From contig VHCN01000012.1 in NCBI GenBank assembly GCA_016871675.1, positions 1-64,000 of the forward strand: a stretch of DNA of 64,000 bases, given 5' to 3'. Source of the stretch: Verrucomicrobiota bacterium (GTDB lineage Bacteria > Verrucomicrobiota > Verrucomicrobiia > Limisphaerales > VHCN01). A program made the translations under genes and the position numbers. Each line of letters opens with the position of its first letter. The stretch's first letter is position 1. Positions 54,223-63,673 of the stretch are shown here, piece by piece. Under the pieces are notes generated by a model. The model was not told where the DNA came from, did not search any database, and worked only from the letters and a program-made list of their open reading frames with translations.

Positions 54223-55104
54223 ATGCAGCCTTTCAGGAAAATGGCACTGCTCGGCGTCGGCCTGCTGGGCGGCTCGATCGGCCTCGCCGCCCGCAAGAAC
54301 AAGCTCGCCGGGCGGGTCGAGGGCTTGGTGCGGCGCGAGGCGTCCATCGCCGAGTGCGAGCGCGGCGGCGTGGTGGACCGCGCCTCGCTTGATCTGGCTT
54401 CGGTCGTTTCCGGCGCGGACCTTGTCGTGCTCGGCACGCCGGTCGCGCAGATGCGCGCGCTGGCGGAGCGGTTCGCGCCGTCGCTGGGCAGGGGCGCGCT
54501 CGTCACCGATGTCGGCAGCGTGAAGGGTTGTGTGGTGCGGGATTTGGAGCCGGTCGTCGCGGCCGCGGGCGCGCACTTCGTGGGAAGCCACCCGATGGCC
54601 GGCGCCGAGCGCATGGGCGTGGGCGCGGCAAAGCCGGACCTGTTCGAGGGCGCGGTGTGCGTGACCACGCCGACGAAGCGGACGAAGGCGGACGCGTTGC
54701 GCCGGGTCGAGGAGTTCTGGAAGGCGCTCGGTTCGCGCGTGCTCCGGCTCGCGCCCGAGGCGCACGACGACCTCGTCGGCCGCGGCAGTCATCTGCCGCA
54801 CGTGGTCGCGGCGGAGTTGTCCAACTACATCCTCAGCCCGGCGCATCCGGCGGAGCAGGCGATGGTGTGCGCGAACGGCTTCCGCGACACGACACGCATC
54901 GCGAGCGGGTCGCCGGAGATGTGGCGCGACATCGCGATGGCGAACCGCGAGAAGCTGGCGCGCATCCTCGGCGTGTTCATCGAGGACCTCGACGAATTCC
55001 GCCGCGCGCTTGAAGCCGGGGACGCGGCGGCCGTGGAGGAGTATTTTGTAAAGGCGAAGCAGCGGCGTGATGCATGGGTGGGGGGCGGCAAGTCGCCCGA
55101 GTGA
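54223..55104 (+). CDS. tyrA: prephenate dehydrogenase (TyrA family)
   Basis: This is a 293-residue NAD(P)-dependent enzyme. The nucleotide motif is ALLGVGLLGGSIGLAARK, VVLGTPV and TDVGSVKG follow, and the substrate site is HFVGSHPMAGAERMGVGAA with GRGSHLPHVVAAELSN. It converts prephenate (or arogenate) towards tyrosine. No chorismate mutase or ACT domain is attached. It lies 15 bases upstream of the O-antigen-ligase-like gene but no functional link is evident. Confidence 0.92.
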   Translation: MQPFRKMALLGVGLLGGSIGLAARKNKLAGRVEGLVRREASIAECERGGVVDRASLDLASVVSGADLVVLGTPVAQMRALAERFAPSLGRGALVTDVGSVKGCVVRDLEPVVAAAGAHFVGSHPMAGAERMGVGAAKPDLFEGAVCVTTPTKRTKADALRRVEEFWKALGSRVLRLAPEAHDDLVGRGSHLPHVVAAELSNYILSPAHPAEQAMVCANGFRDTTRIASGSPEMWRDIAMANREKLARILGVFIEDLDEFRRALEAGDAAAVEEYFVKAKQRRDAWVGGGKSPE

Positions 55105-55119
55105 TCCCCGCGATTTCCT

Positions 55120-56655
55120 ATGCGCACGGCGACGCTCGCCCTTCTCTTCAGCGCGGCACTGGCGCTGGTGCTCGGCTACGTGCTGGCGACGCCGTTCGAC
55201 ATGCGGTCGCTGGTGATCGTGGGCGGCGCGCTGGCGGTGTTGTCGGTGCCGGTGCTGCTGCGCTGGCACTATTGGCTGCTGTTGCTGAGCTGGAACGCCT
55301 CGATGCTGGTGTTCTTCCTGCCGGGGCGGCCGCAGGTGTGGATGTTTCTCTCGTTCGTGAGCCTAGGGCTGAGCGTGCTGGCGTGGCTGTTGCGCGACAA
55401 CCTCGGGCACGCGGGCCGGGGCGTCGCGCGGCTCCAGCATGTGCCGGCGGTGACGTGGACGCTGCTGCTGTTGCTCGTCGTGGTCGCGGTGACGGCCGTG
55501 GCGCGCGGCGGCGTGGGCATCCGCTCGCTCGGCAGCCAGAGTTACGGCGGCCGGCATTACATTTTCATCGTGGCGTCGGTGGCAGGCTACTTCGCGATCA
55601 GTTGCCGCCGCATCGCGCCGCCGCACGCGAAGCTCGCCGTGCTGCTGTTCTTCATCGGCGCGCTGTCGCAGCCGATCAGCAACTTGATTTATCTCGCCGG
55701 GCCGAATTTCTACTGGCTGTTCACGATGTTCCCGGTGGAGTTCGCGGTGCTGCAAGCCACCACCGAAAGCGCGGTCTCGCGCTTTAACTCGATCACGTTC
55801 GCGATGACGGGCATCTACTCGTGGATGCTCGCGCGCTACGGCGTGGCGGGGTTGTTCGACTGGCGCCGGCCGTGGCGGCTGCTGTGCTGGCTGGGCGTGG
55901 TGGTGGTGAGCCTGCTGGGCGGGTTCAGGTCGGCGGTGGTTTTCGCCGGGCTCGTCTTTGCGATGCAGTTCATGGTCGAGGGGTTGTGGCGGACGCGGCT
56001 GTTGCCGCTGATCGTGCTTGGAGCGGCGGTGGCCGTGGCGACGATCATCCCGCTGGCACCGAAGCTGCCGTTCTCCGTGCAACGGGCGTTGAGCTTCCTG
56101 CCGATCGAGGTGAGCCCGCTGGCGAAGGCCGATGCGGCGGCCTCGACCGACTGGCGCATGCGCATGTGGCATGTCGTCTGGGCGCAGGTGCCTCAATACC
56201 TCTGGCTCGGCAAGGGCTACTCGATCAACCCCACGGACCTGCACCTGGTCGGCGAGGCGCAGTTGCGCGGGCTGGCGGCGGACATCGACCAGGCGGTGAT
56301 CGCGGGCGATTATCACAGCGGGCCGCTGTCGGTGCTCGTGCCGTTCGGAATCCCGGGCGCGACGGCGTTTCTTCTGTTCTGCATCGCCTCGTTGCGGTTG
56401 CTGCACCGGAACTTCAAGCGGACCTCTCCGGAGCTTCGCACGGTGAACGCCTTCCTCTACTCGTGCTTCGCGGCGAAGTTTGTTTTTTTCTGGGCCGCGT
56501 TCGGCGCGCTCGCCAGCGACCTCGCTCAGTTCGCCGGCTTCGTCGCCCTCAGCGTGGCGCTTAACGGCACGGGTGAGGACGCCCCGGCGCGCGCGCCCGC
56601 GAAGGAACCCCGCCCTGACGTGGCGCAGCCAGCGGGCGCTGCGGCGCCGGCTTGA
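55120..56655 (+). CDS. O-antigen ligase/polymerase-like membrane protein
   Basis: This 511-residue protein has about twelve membrane helices and one larger periplasmic loop in the second half (around 335-415). That loop contains WRMRMWHVVWAQVPQYLWLGKGYSINPTD, the layout of the Wzy_C/WaaL family (polymerising or ligating surface glycans). A Pro/Ala-rich cytoplasmic tail closes it. Sequence within this family is poorly conserved, so ligase and polymerase cannot be separated. Confidence 0.75.
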   Translation: MRTATLALLFSAALALVLGYVLATPFDMRSLVIVGGALAVLSVPVLLRWHYWLLLLSWNASMLVFFLPGRPQVWMFLSFVSLGLSVLAWLLRDNLGHAGRGVARLQHVPAVTWTLLLLLVVVAVTAVARGGVGIRSLGSQSYGGRHYIFIVASVAGYFAISCRRIAPPHAKLAVLLFFIGALSQPISNLIYLAGPNFYWLFTMFPVEFAVLQATTESAVSRFNSITFAMTGIYSWMLARYGVAGLFDWRRPWRLLCWLGVVVVSLLGGFRSAVVFAGLVFAMQFMVEGLWRTRLLPLIVLGAAVAVATIIPLAPKLPFSVQRALSFLPIEVSPLAKADAAASTDWRMRMWHVVWAQVPQYLWLGKGYSINPTDLHLVGEAQLRGLAADIDQAVIAGDYHSGPLSVLVPFGIPGATAFLLFCIASLRLLHRNFKRTSPELRTVNAFLYSCFAAKFVFFWAAFGALASDLAQFAGFVALSVALNGTGEDAPARAPAKEPRPDVAQPAGAAAPA

Positions 56656-56659
56656 GCGG

Positions 56660-57670
56660 TCAGTCCTTGGTGAGGGGCAACGGCCGCGCGTCCTCGGCAT
56701 TCTTGAACGGCACGCTCGCCTTGAACCGCCACGCGCCCTTGGGCTCGATCACGTTTGCCGAGTCCTGTGCGACGCCGAGCTTGTTGTTTCCCTGGTCGAA
56801 AAGCTCGAACTGCAGCTTCACGTTGAAGGCCTGCGCCGCGGCCCGGTTCGTCACCGTGCCGACGAGGAAGATCAGCCCCGTGTCGGCCTGCGGCTGGAAA
56901 CGGAAATCCAGAATCTCAAGCTCGGCCGTGCCGCCACCCCCGCCCTTGTCGCGAAGTTTCGGCAGGATGAAAACCGCGGCGACGCCGAGGAGGATGAGCA
57001 CCCCGACGGAAACCGCCACGGGGATGAGCCACTTCGGCCGCGGTTTGCGGCCGGTGTCCGCGGGCGCTGCTTTCGCCCGTGGAATGGGCGGCGGCGGCGG
57101 CGGGTTGGCCATCGGGCCGGGGACCGGGTCCACGAGTATCGCGCTTTTGGCGGGATTGGGCGCGGCGGGCGCGGCGGCGGCGGGCTTCGTGGCGCCGGGC
57201 ATCACGGGCTTGGCGGCGGGCGTGACGGGTTTCGCACCGGGGACGACGGGTTTGGGCGGCCCGGAAGGCACCGGCGGGCGCGCGGCGGATGCAGCGGCTT
57301 GGACGGCGGCCATCGGTTCGACCGGGGTCTTCTGCGCAATGGAACTCGCCGGCGCCACTGCGGCCGGTGCCGCGGCTGCGGGGGCGGTCATCGGACGCGA
57401 CTGGCTTCCGGGCGCCGCGAGCACCGTGTTCTGCTTGCAGTGCGGGCAAGGGACTTCGCTGCCGATGAGCCGGGCGTGATACTCGATCTTGTCCCAGCAG
57501 ACGTTGCAGAAGCACTTGTAGAAGAGGCTGCCATCCGCCTGCTTGCCGGGGATGAGCGGCGTCATCGCCCGGCAATGAGGGCAGGGAACCTTGTTGTTTG
57601 CGTGGGATTCGGGGAAGGCGATGTGTTCACCGCACTTCACACACGCGCCCTTGAGGGTGGCCTCACTCAT
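56660..57670 (-). CDS. zinc-ribbon membrane protein with Pro/Ala linker
   Basis: This 336-residue protein has two zinc-ribbon units at the N-terminus (C10/C13 with C30/C33; C53/C55/C58 with C75/C78, the latter in VPCPHCKQN). A Pro/Ala-rich linker (about 95-210) precedes one membrane helix (about 214-236, WLIPVAVSVGVLILLGVAAVFIL). The extracytoplasmic C-terminal domain is FxxE/transthyretin-like (ILDFRFQPQADTGLIFLVGTVTNRA...LQFELFD). The end resembles FxLD-type domains that modulate secretion, but I cannot name the family. Its Pro/Ala style matches the protein at 62972-63673. Confidence 0.6.
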   Translation of the reverse strand: MSEATLKGACVKCGEHIAFPESHANNKVPCPHCRAMTPLIPGKQADGSLFYKCFCNVCWDKIEYHARLIGSEVPCPHCKQNTVLAAPGSQSRPMTAPAAAAPAAVAPASSIAQKTPVEPMAAVQAAASAARPPVPSGPPKPVVPGAKPVTPAAKPVMPGATKPAAAAPAAPNPAKSAILVDPVPGPMANPPPPPPIPRAKAAPADTGRKPRPKWLIPVAVSVGVLILLGVAAVFILPKLRDKGGGGGTAELEILDFRFQPQADTGLIFLVGTVTNRAAAQAFNVKLQFELFDQGNNKLGVAQDSANVIEPKGAWRFKASVPFKNAEDARPLPLTKD

Positions 57671-57894
57671 GGCGGCATCCGGGGCGAACTGTCCGCAAAG
57701 TGGGTCGCATGGTTGGCGGCAGAGGATACACGCGGTCGAAAGCCGGGGAAGGAAAAATGCGGACGCCGCACGCAAACGACGGGCTTTGCCCGGCGGATCG
57801 AGCGCGCGCCCCGTGTCGAGCACTGGCCGGGGCGCTTCCTCGGACTGGGACGCGATTGCGCCTGCCGGCGGGCCGTTGCTTCGCGTCCCGCTGC

Positions 57895-60075
57895 TTACTT
57901 CGCTGCCGCGTCGAGGGCGTCGTGCATGATGCCGGGCGTGAGAAACGCGGGCAGCACGAGCGGCGGCTTGGAGGCGTCCTTCGGATACACGAGCACGAGG
58001 GGCACGCCGGCGCGGCCGAACTGCTTCAACTCGGCGATGATGGCCGGGTCTTCGTCGGTGTTGTCGCCGATGAGTGTGACGGCGTTGAGATCCTTGAGCC
58101 TCTTGCGGGTGGATGGAATCTCGATGGACGTGCGGAGATTGGCCTTGCAGGTCAGGCACCAGTCCGCGGTGAAGTCCACGAGGATGACGCGGCCCTCGCC
58201 GCGGGCCTTGGCCACGGCGTCGGCGCTCCACTTGCCCCACACCAGCTTGTCGGGGTCACTGGTGGTCGATGTGACGGCTTCCGTCCCGCCGCCGGCCTTC
58301 TTCACGGGATTCCTCCAGTGCAGTTCGTCCTCGAGCGCCTTGGCGTAGCCGCCGCCGAGGAGCAGGACGCAGAGGCCCGCCGCGAGTCCGCGGCGCCGGG
58401 TGCCGCGCTGGACAAACTCGCCGAAGATCCACGCGGCCATTGCCACGATGACAAGGAACAGCCCGAGCCAGAGCGTGCCGTCGGAGCCAAAGCGCTTGGC
58501 GGTGAAGCTGAACAGCCACAGCGCGGTCGCGAGCATCGGGAAGCCCATGGCGATCTTGAATTTCTCCATCCACGCGCCGGGGCGCGGGAGCAGCTTCACC
58601 CACGCGGGCTTCCAGCTCAGCATCGCGTAAGGGAAGGCCAGCCCGAGCCCGGTGGTCGCGAAAAACAGGATCACTTCCTGCGTGGTGCGTTCCTTCGCAA
58701 AGGCGAATCCGAGCGCGGGCGCGAGGAACGGCGCGGTGCAGGGCGTCGCGAGCACGACGGCGAGGATGCCGTTGAAGAACGCGCCGGAGGCGCCTTCCTT
58801 GTGCGCGAGCTGGCCGGCCGCGCCGACCGCGCCGCTCGCGGTCACTTCGAAGAGGCCGAAGAGGTTCAGCGCCACGAGGGTCATCAGCACGGTCAGCACG
58901 AGCGTGAATTGCGGGTTCTGCATCTGCATGCCCCAGCTCGCGTCCTTGCCCGCGCCGCGGACGGCCAGCACCATCGCAGCCATCACGAGGAACGACGCGA
59001 CGACGCCCGTCGAATAGATGAGTCCGAGATGGAAAACGCGCCGCGGGTCCTCCTTGCTCTGGTTCACGAAGCCCAGGATCTTCAGGGCGATGACCGGGAA
59101 CACGCACGGCATGATGTTGAGGATCATTCCGCCGATGAACGCAAACCAGAGCATCTTGCCAAAGGACTGCTTCGCCTCGCCGAAAGCCGCGCCCGCGGCG
59201 GACGCCGTGCCTGTTCCTCCACCCGCCGCTTCCCCGGGAATGGGGACGCTCGTCTCGAAGGCCGTGCCTGTCTTCTCGCCCGCGTTGAGGTGCACGAACA
59301 GTCCCGCGACCGCCGCGGGCCACGCGCCGCCCTCGGATTTCTTCTTCACGATTTTGCGGATGCGCGCCGTGCCGGGCTCGGACGGCAGCACTTCGGTCTT
59401 CTGGTCGATCTCCCATTTGTCGGCCTCGCCAGCGACGGGGTAGAAGTCCACTTTCTCCGGTTTGCCGGGGACGCCCCACTCGAGCACGAGCGGACGCGAG
59501 TCTCCGGTCGCGGGCTTCTCCCAGCCGACGAGGAGCTTCGCCGGCGCGGCGGGAGTCGGAAGCAGTTTCTTCGCGTCCTCGAGTTCCTTCGCGTCGCCGC
59601 CGGGCTTCGAATCGGTGCCGATCTTCAACGGCGCGCTGACCTCGGACCGGCCCGGGATGCAAAGGCCTTCGGCTTCGCATTCGAGCCACTTGACTTCGCC
59701 GACGATTTCAAACGTCCCGGCCGCGGCGTCCGCGGCGAGCTTGAGCGGGATGAGCAGGATGATTTCGTCGTGATACTCGTAGGTGAAGAGGTCGGTGAAG
59801 AGCGCCTTTTCGGGAACGGGCCACTGGATGTCTCCGGCGGTGACGCCCTTGGGGAGAGTCCACTTGATGCTCGTGGGGATGCCGGATTCGCCAGGGCTTT
59901 TCCAGTAGGTGTGCCACGCGTTCGGCATTCGCATGAGCAACCCGGCGGTGACGACTTCGCCCGGCTTGGCGGACTGGTGGGAAAGCAGCAGCGTGGTTTT
60001 GGTCTTCGCCTGTCCGAAGGCAGCGGTGGCGGAGATCAACAGCGCGGCAGCGAAGGCGAGGGGTCGGAACGTCAT
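57895..60075 (-). CDS. DsbD-like thiol:disulfide interchange protein
   Basis: This is a 726-residue protein with a signal peptide (MTFRPLAFAAALLISATAAFG). The N-terminal DsbD-alpha-like domain (about 22-260) is followed by an eight-helix DsbD transmembrane core with one Cys in each half (IMPCVFPVIALK; ATPCTAPFLAPALGFA). The C-terminal thioredoxin domain has DFTADWCLTCKANL. It carries electrons from cytoplasmic thioredoxin across the membrane to periplasmic thiols. A thioredoxin gene lies 2.5 kb upstream on the same strand. Confidence 0.9.
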   Translation of the reverse strand: MTFRPLAFAAALLISATAAFGQAKTKTTLLLSHQSAKPGEVVTAGLLMRMPNAWHTYWKSPGESGIPTSIKWTLPKGVTAGDIQWPVPEKALFTDLFTYEYHDEIILLIPLKLAADAAAGTFEIVGEVKWLECEAEGLCIPGRSEVSAPLKIGTDSKPGGDAKELEDAKKLLPTPAAPAKLLVGWEKPATGDSRPLVLEWGVPGKPEKVDFYPVAGEADKWEIDQKTEVLPSEPGTARIRKIVKKKSEGGAWPAAVAGLFVHLNAGEKTGTAFETSVPIPGEAAGGGTGTASAAGAAFGEAKQSFGKMLWFAFIGGMILNIMPCVFPVIALKILGFVNQSKEDPRRVFHLGLIYSTGVVASFLVMAAMVLAVRGAGKDASWGMQMQNPQFTLVLTVLMTLVALNLFGLFEVTASGAVGAAGQLAHKEGASGAFFNGILAVVLATPCTAPFLAPALGFAFAKERTTQEVILFFATTGLGLAFPYAMLSWKPAWVKLLPRPGAWMEKFKIAMGFPMLATALWLFSFTAKRFGSDGTLWLGLFLVIVAMAAWIFGEFVQRGTRRRGLAAGLCVLLLGGGYAKALEDELHWRNPVKKAGGGTEAVTSTTSDPDKLVWGKWSADAVAKARGEGRVILVDFTADWCLTCKANLRTSIEIPSTRKRLKDLNAVTLIGDNTDEDPAIIAELKQFGRAGVPLVLVYPKDASKPPLVLPAFLTPGIMHDALDAAAK

Positions 60076-60156
60076 GCGTGTAGGATGCACCGGGTCGTTT
60101 TTTGTTCGAACAAATTCCGTCCAGGGAGGGACACCGCGGGCGGGCGGCCTGGCGGC

Positions 60157-61305
60157 TCAGAGCATCTCCAGCACGCGGCGCAATTCGTCGTCGGTGTTGT
60201 AGCAATGCGGTGAGAGCCGGAGATACTGCCGCCCTGTCCGGTCCGCGCGCAGCGAGGTGACGATGTTCGCGGCCGCAAGCTGCTTGTGGACGGCGGCCAC
60301 GTCCGCGTCCTTGCGGTGGAGGGAGAGGATGGCGCCGGCGTTTTCCCGCGGAGCCTTCGCGTGGAGCACGGACCATCCGTTGGCTTCGAGCGCGGGCACG
60401 AGCCACTGGCGCTTGCGCAAGAGCTCGGCGGCGATGTTCTCGACGCCCAGTTCGAGCAGCAGTTCCATGCAGGCTTTCAGGCCGACAAGCCCGGCGACGT
60501 TGTGCGAGCCGGCCTCGAACCGCGCCGGGCCGCTCCGGAACATGATCGCCTCCTGTGCGACGTAGTTCGGGCAGCGGACGTTGTTCCAGCCGAGCACGGG
60601 CGGGCGCAACCGCTCCTGCAGGTCCTTCTTCACGTAGAGAATGCCCGCGGCGCACGGGCCGAGCAGCCACTTGTGCGCGTCCGCCGCGAGGAAGTCCACG
60701 TGCTTCACCGGCGTCGGGAACGCGCCGAGCGTCTGGATGCCGTCCACGCAAAACAGGATGTTCCGCTCGCGCAGGCTGCGGCCGATGGCGTCGAGGTCGA
60801 GCCGCCAGCCCGCGACGAAGTGGCAGGAGGCGAGCGCGACCAGCCGTGTTTGCTCGTCCACCTGCCCCGCGACATCGAGCGGCCGGATGCGGCCGAGTTC
60901 GCGCGCGTTCAGCAACCGCACCTGCACGCCGCGGTCGGCCAGCGCCATCCACGGATACACGTTCGTCGGGTAGTCGTCGTGGTAGATGAGGACGTTGTCG
61001 CCCTTGCGGAACGGCAGGCTGGCTGCGACGAAGCTCAGCGCGAGCGAGGTCGGGCCGACGAAGGAAATCTCGTCCGGTTGCGCGCCGACGAGCCGCGCGG
61101 CGATGTCACGAGACTGGCGGAGGAGTTCGGGCAGGATCGTCTCCTGGTCGTCCTCGCTCGCGTTGAAGGCGTAGTGCGCCATCGCATCGGCGACGCGGCG
61201 GGGCAGCGGGCAGACGCCGGCGTGGCCGAGGAAAATCTTGGTTCGGGCGACGGGGAATTCTTCGCGACGGAGTTCCTCGCTGGAGAGGATTTCTGAAAGG
61301 GTCAT
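60157..61305 (-). CDS. class V aminotransferase (cysteine desulfurase-like)
   Basis: This is a 382-residue PLP enzyme. The fold type I core includes IFLGHAGVCPLPRRVADAM, FVGPTSLALSFVAASLP, SCHFVAGWRLDLDAIG, VDGIQTLGAFP and the PLP Lys in LAADAHKWLLGPCAAGILYV. It closes with RLSPHCYNTDDELRRVLEML. It groups with the SufS/kynureninase-like branch; the active-site Cys of desulfurases cannot be identified with certainty. The start overlaps gspF stop (ATGA). Confidence 0.87.
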   Translation of the reverse strand: MTLSEILSSEELRREEFPVARTKIFLGHAGVCPLPRRVADAMAHYAFNASEDDQETILPELLRQSRDIAARLVGAQPDEISFVGPTSLALSFVAASLPFRKGDNVLIYHDDYPTNVYPWMALADRGVQVRLLNARELGRIRPLDVAGQVDEQTRLVALASCHFVAGWRLDLDAIGRSLRERNILFCVDGIQTLGAFPTPVKHVDFLAADAHKWLLGPCAAGILYVKKDLQERLRPPVLGWNNVRCPNYVAQEAIMFRSGPARFEAGSHNVAGLVGLKACMELLLELGVENIAAELLRKRQWLVPALEANGWSVLHAKAPRENAGAILSLHRKDADVAAVHKQLAAANIVTSLRADRTGRQYLRLSPHCYNTDDELRRVLEML

Positions 61306-62435
61306 TTCTCGTTGATGATGTTTCCGATGGTGTTCATGTAGCCGCCGGCCAGGGCGAAGATCATCTTGATGATCATGAGGGCGATGAAGGCGTAGACGAC
61401 CCGCGGGGTCCATTCGGCCACGGCTTCCATTTTGCGCGTGCCTTCCTCCTGATGGTAGTCCTGCAGGCGGACGAGTGTGTCGTCCAACTGGCCGCTGATT
61501 TCGCCGGTGTGGTAGAGGTTCGCGAACATCTCGGGAATCTCGCTACAGTCGGGCAAGACTTCGCCCGGTGATTCGTCGCCCTGACTGACGCGCGGCAGCC
61601 ACTTCTCGACGGCGCGGCCGAGCGCGGGCGAGCCGGCGGCCTTGGAGCCCATCTCCCAACTGTGCACGAGGTTCACGCCGGCGGAGAGCATCGCCTCGAT
61701 GGACATGGCGAGCCGCGCGAGCGCAAGGTGCTTCCACGCCTGCCCCGCCAGATACAGCAGCCACGCGACGGCGGGGCCGACGAACAGCCAGTTCCAGAAC
61801 CAGCCGTCCGCGCCGGGGACAACCGTCGAAAGCAGGAACAGGCCTCCCGCGACGACGAGATAAGTGACCGGGCTCCAGCGACAGGCTTTCTCGAGCAGTG
61901 CGCGCCAGAGTTGCCCCCAACGGCTCTGGCCTGCGAGCACCAGCGCGATGATGAGCGCGTAAGCGCAGACCAGCGGCGTGAGGGCTTGGATGAGATACTG
62001 GTCCGCCGTGATGGCTCCCTCGGGCCGGAGGAAGGCCGGCAGCGGGAAGATGAACACGGCCATGTGGAAGACAAGCGCCGGATACCACAGGCCGGAGAGG
62101 ACCTTGCGAGCGAGGACGGCCCGCTGGTTGTAGACTTTTTCGAGGATGTGGAAGCACTGGTCGAGCCGCCCGGAGCGTTCGCCCGCCTCGATGAGCGAGA
62201 GGTCGAACGGCGCGAGCCAGCCGCGGGTCTGCCGGAGCCCGTCGATGAACGTGGAACCGAGCTGGATGGACTCCAGCACCGTGCCAATGGGCTTGCGGTC
62301 GCCGTAAGAAGGCGGGGACTTCTTGAGCATCTCCAGCGCCTTGACGAGCGGCACGCCCGCAACCGTCAGCGCGCGCGCCTGATGGTAAAGCTCGGCGCGG
62401 CTCGCGAGCTGGCCAGGCAGGAAAACGATTGCCAC
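61302..62435 (-). CDS. gspF: type II secretion system protein F
   Basis: This is a 377-residue inner-membrane platform protein with two T2SSF domains. The first is LYHQARALTVAGVPLVKALEML... with LIEAGERSGRLDQCFHILEKVYNQRAVLARKV. The second is SIEAMLSAGVNLVHSWEM...NLYHTGEISGQLDDTLVRLQDY. Three membrane helices are present. It works with pseudopilins and an ATPase to export proteins or build pili. No other core gene (GspE, GspD, prepilin peptidase) is in the window. Confidence 0.88.
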   Translation of the reverse strand: MAIVFLPGQLASRAELYHQARALTVAGVPLVKALEMLKKSPPSYGDRKPIGTVLESIQLGSTFIDGLRQTRGWLAPFDLSLIEAGERSGRLDQCFHILEKVYNQRAVLARKVLSGLWYPALVFHMAVFIFPLPAFLRPEGAITADQYLIQALTPLVCAYALIIALVLAGQSRWGQLWRALLEKACRWSPVTYLVVAGGLFLLSTVVPGADGWFWNWLFVGPAVAWLLYLAGQAWKHLALARLAMSIEAMLSAGVNLVHSWEMGSKAAGSPALGRAVEKWLPRVSQGDESPGEVLPDCSEIPEMFANLYHTGEISGQLDDTLVRLQDYHQEEGTRKMEAVAEWTPRVVYAFIALMIIKMIFALAGGYMNTIGNIINEK

Positions 62436-62500
62436 GTGGGAGAAAGTGCGCGAACCGGCCGTGGCGTGGCAAGCGCGGAGGGAGGGGGAACGGGCCGGTC

Positions 62501-62555
62501 TTCAGTTTTCAGTATTCAGACCCGGCGGTGTTTGCAACCGCCTGAACACTGAACT
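62501..62555. repeat. inverted pair of 7-bp-period repeats between trx and gspF
   Basis: The left arm has three heptads starting TTCAG (62501-62521). The right arm has CTGAACA and CTGAACT (62542-62555). Over the core 12 bases the arms are complementary with one mismatch. Inside lies a second stem (GGCGGT with ACCGCC). The whole can fold into one hairpin downstream of the thioredoxin stop and may act as a terminator or mRNA stabiliser. Confidence 0.7.
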
Positions 62556-62576
62556 GTGCTTGCTTCCGGCCACCGC

Positions 62577-62909
62577 TCAAGCAGCGGCCTTGTCGAGGCT
62601 GGCCTTCAAGTCCTTCTTGGTCTTGAGGCCGACGGTTTGCTCGATCACCTCGCCGCCCTTGAAGAAGAGCAGGGCGGGAATGGCGTTGATGCGGTATTGG
62701 GCGGCGAGCATGCCGTTGTCGTCCACGTTGACCTTCCCAATCTTGACCTTGCCGGCGTATTCGCCCGCGAGTTCGTCGAGCACCGGCCCGAGCATTTTGC
62801 ACGGTCCGCACCACTCGGCCCAAAAGTCCACGAGCACGGGCGTGGCGGACTTGAGCACTTCGGCGTCAAAGTTCGATTCGGTCAGGGTGACAATATTCGG
62901 AGCTGCCAT
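62577..62909 (-). CDS. trxA: thioredoxin
   Basis: This is a 110-residue protein with the WCGPC site (W33-C37) in VDFWAEWCGPCKMLGPVL, the cis-Pro segment NAIPALLFFKGG and the full thioredoxin fold. The start MAAPNIVTL at 62909 gives the usual length. It reduces cytoplasmic disulfides and may feed the DsbD-like carrier at 57895-60075. Confidence 0.95.
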   Translation of the reverse strand: MAAPNIVTLTESNFDAEVLKSATPVLVDFWAEWCGPCKMLGPVLDELAGEYAGKVKIGKVNVDDNGMLAAQYRINAIPALLFFKGGEVIEQTVGLKTKKDLKASLDKAAA

Positions 62910-62971
62910 ATCAAGGGGATATCGATGGAGGTTGAAGCGGGTGAGACTTGGAACGCCCTGCTCGCGCCGGA

Positions 62972-63673
62972 TCAGAATCCGATGTGCCGGACGAGGTTCC
63001 CCAAGGCCGCCGCGGCTGCGAGGAACGCGATGATGGCCAGCGCGATGTCCCACTTGCTGGCTTTGCCGGGGACTGCCACCGCAGCTTCCTTCTTCTCCTT
63101 GACCGCGCCCTTTTCACGGCTCGCGGCGGGCAGGACGACGGAGGCCTTCGAGGCGACCGTCGGGGCCGCGGTCTGTGCGACGGGGGCCATCGTGACGGCA
63201 TCGGCGCCATCCGAGGGCATCACGGCGGGGGCCTCGGCTTTCGCCGCGCCCGGCTTGGCTGGCATCGTGGGCTTGGGCGGACCGGCAGGCCTGGCCGGAG
63301 CGGGCGTGTGCTGCAAAGTCACCATCTCCGCGGGGTTGGGAATTTTTACCGTCTTGCTCGCATCATCCACTTGGGGAACGACGAGGCTGATCGTGGGGCC
63401 GGACTGGGGAAGGTTGGGTTTCGGCGCGGCACTGGCGCCCAACGCCGGGGCCGGAGCCATCGCAGGCGCGCCTGGGGCGGGTCGAGGAGGGAGTTCGAGC
63501 CGGACGGTTTCCTTCGCAGCAGGTTTGGGAGGAAGTTCGAGACGCACAGTCTCTTTCGCCGTCGGTTTTGGCGGAAGGCTGATACGAACCGTCTCCTTCT
63601 TGGGCTGAACTTTGGATACCTCGGCCGGTTTTGGCGGGGCAGCTCCGGCCGGCATGTTCAGGTTGTCGGACAT
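62972..63673 (-). CDS. C-terminally anchored Pro/Ala-rich protein with triple TVRL motif
   Basis: This 233-residue protein has three tandem units near the N-terminus: KETVRISLPPKP, KETVRLELPPKP and KETVRLELPPRP (about 26-65). A long Pro/Ala-rich disordered region follows, with one membrane helix at the very C-terminus (about 207-226). The TVRLxLPPKP units look like binding motifs facing the cytoplasm in a tail-anchored protein. No catalytic domain exists. It lies 62 bases upstream of thioredoxin on the same strand. I know of no functional assignment. Confidence 0.65.
   Translation of the reverse strand: MSDNLNMPAGAAPPKPAEVSKVQPKKETVRISLPPKPTAKETVRLELPPKPAAKETVRLELPPRPAPGAPAMAPAPALGASAAPKPNLPQSGPTISLVVPQVDDASKTVKIPNPAEMVTLQHTPAPARPAGPPKPTMPAKPGAAKAEAPAVMPSDGADAVTMAPVAQTAAPTVASKASVVLPAASREKGAVKEKKEAAVAVPGKASKWDIALAIIAFLAAAAALGNLVRHIGF

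Noticed and set aside
57700-60213. 837-codon open frame on the plus strand opposite the DsbD-like gene
   Set aside because: Arg/Glu-rich translation without motifs; it is the antisense shadow of a well-supported gene in GC-rich DNA.
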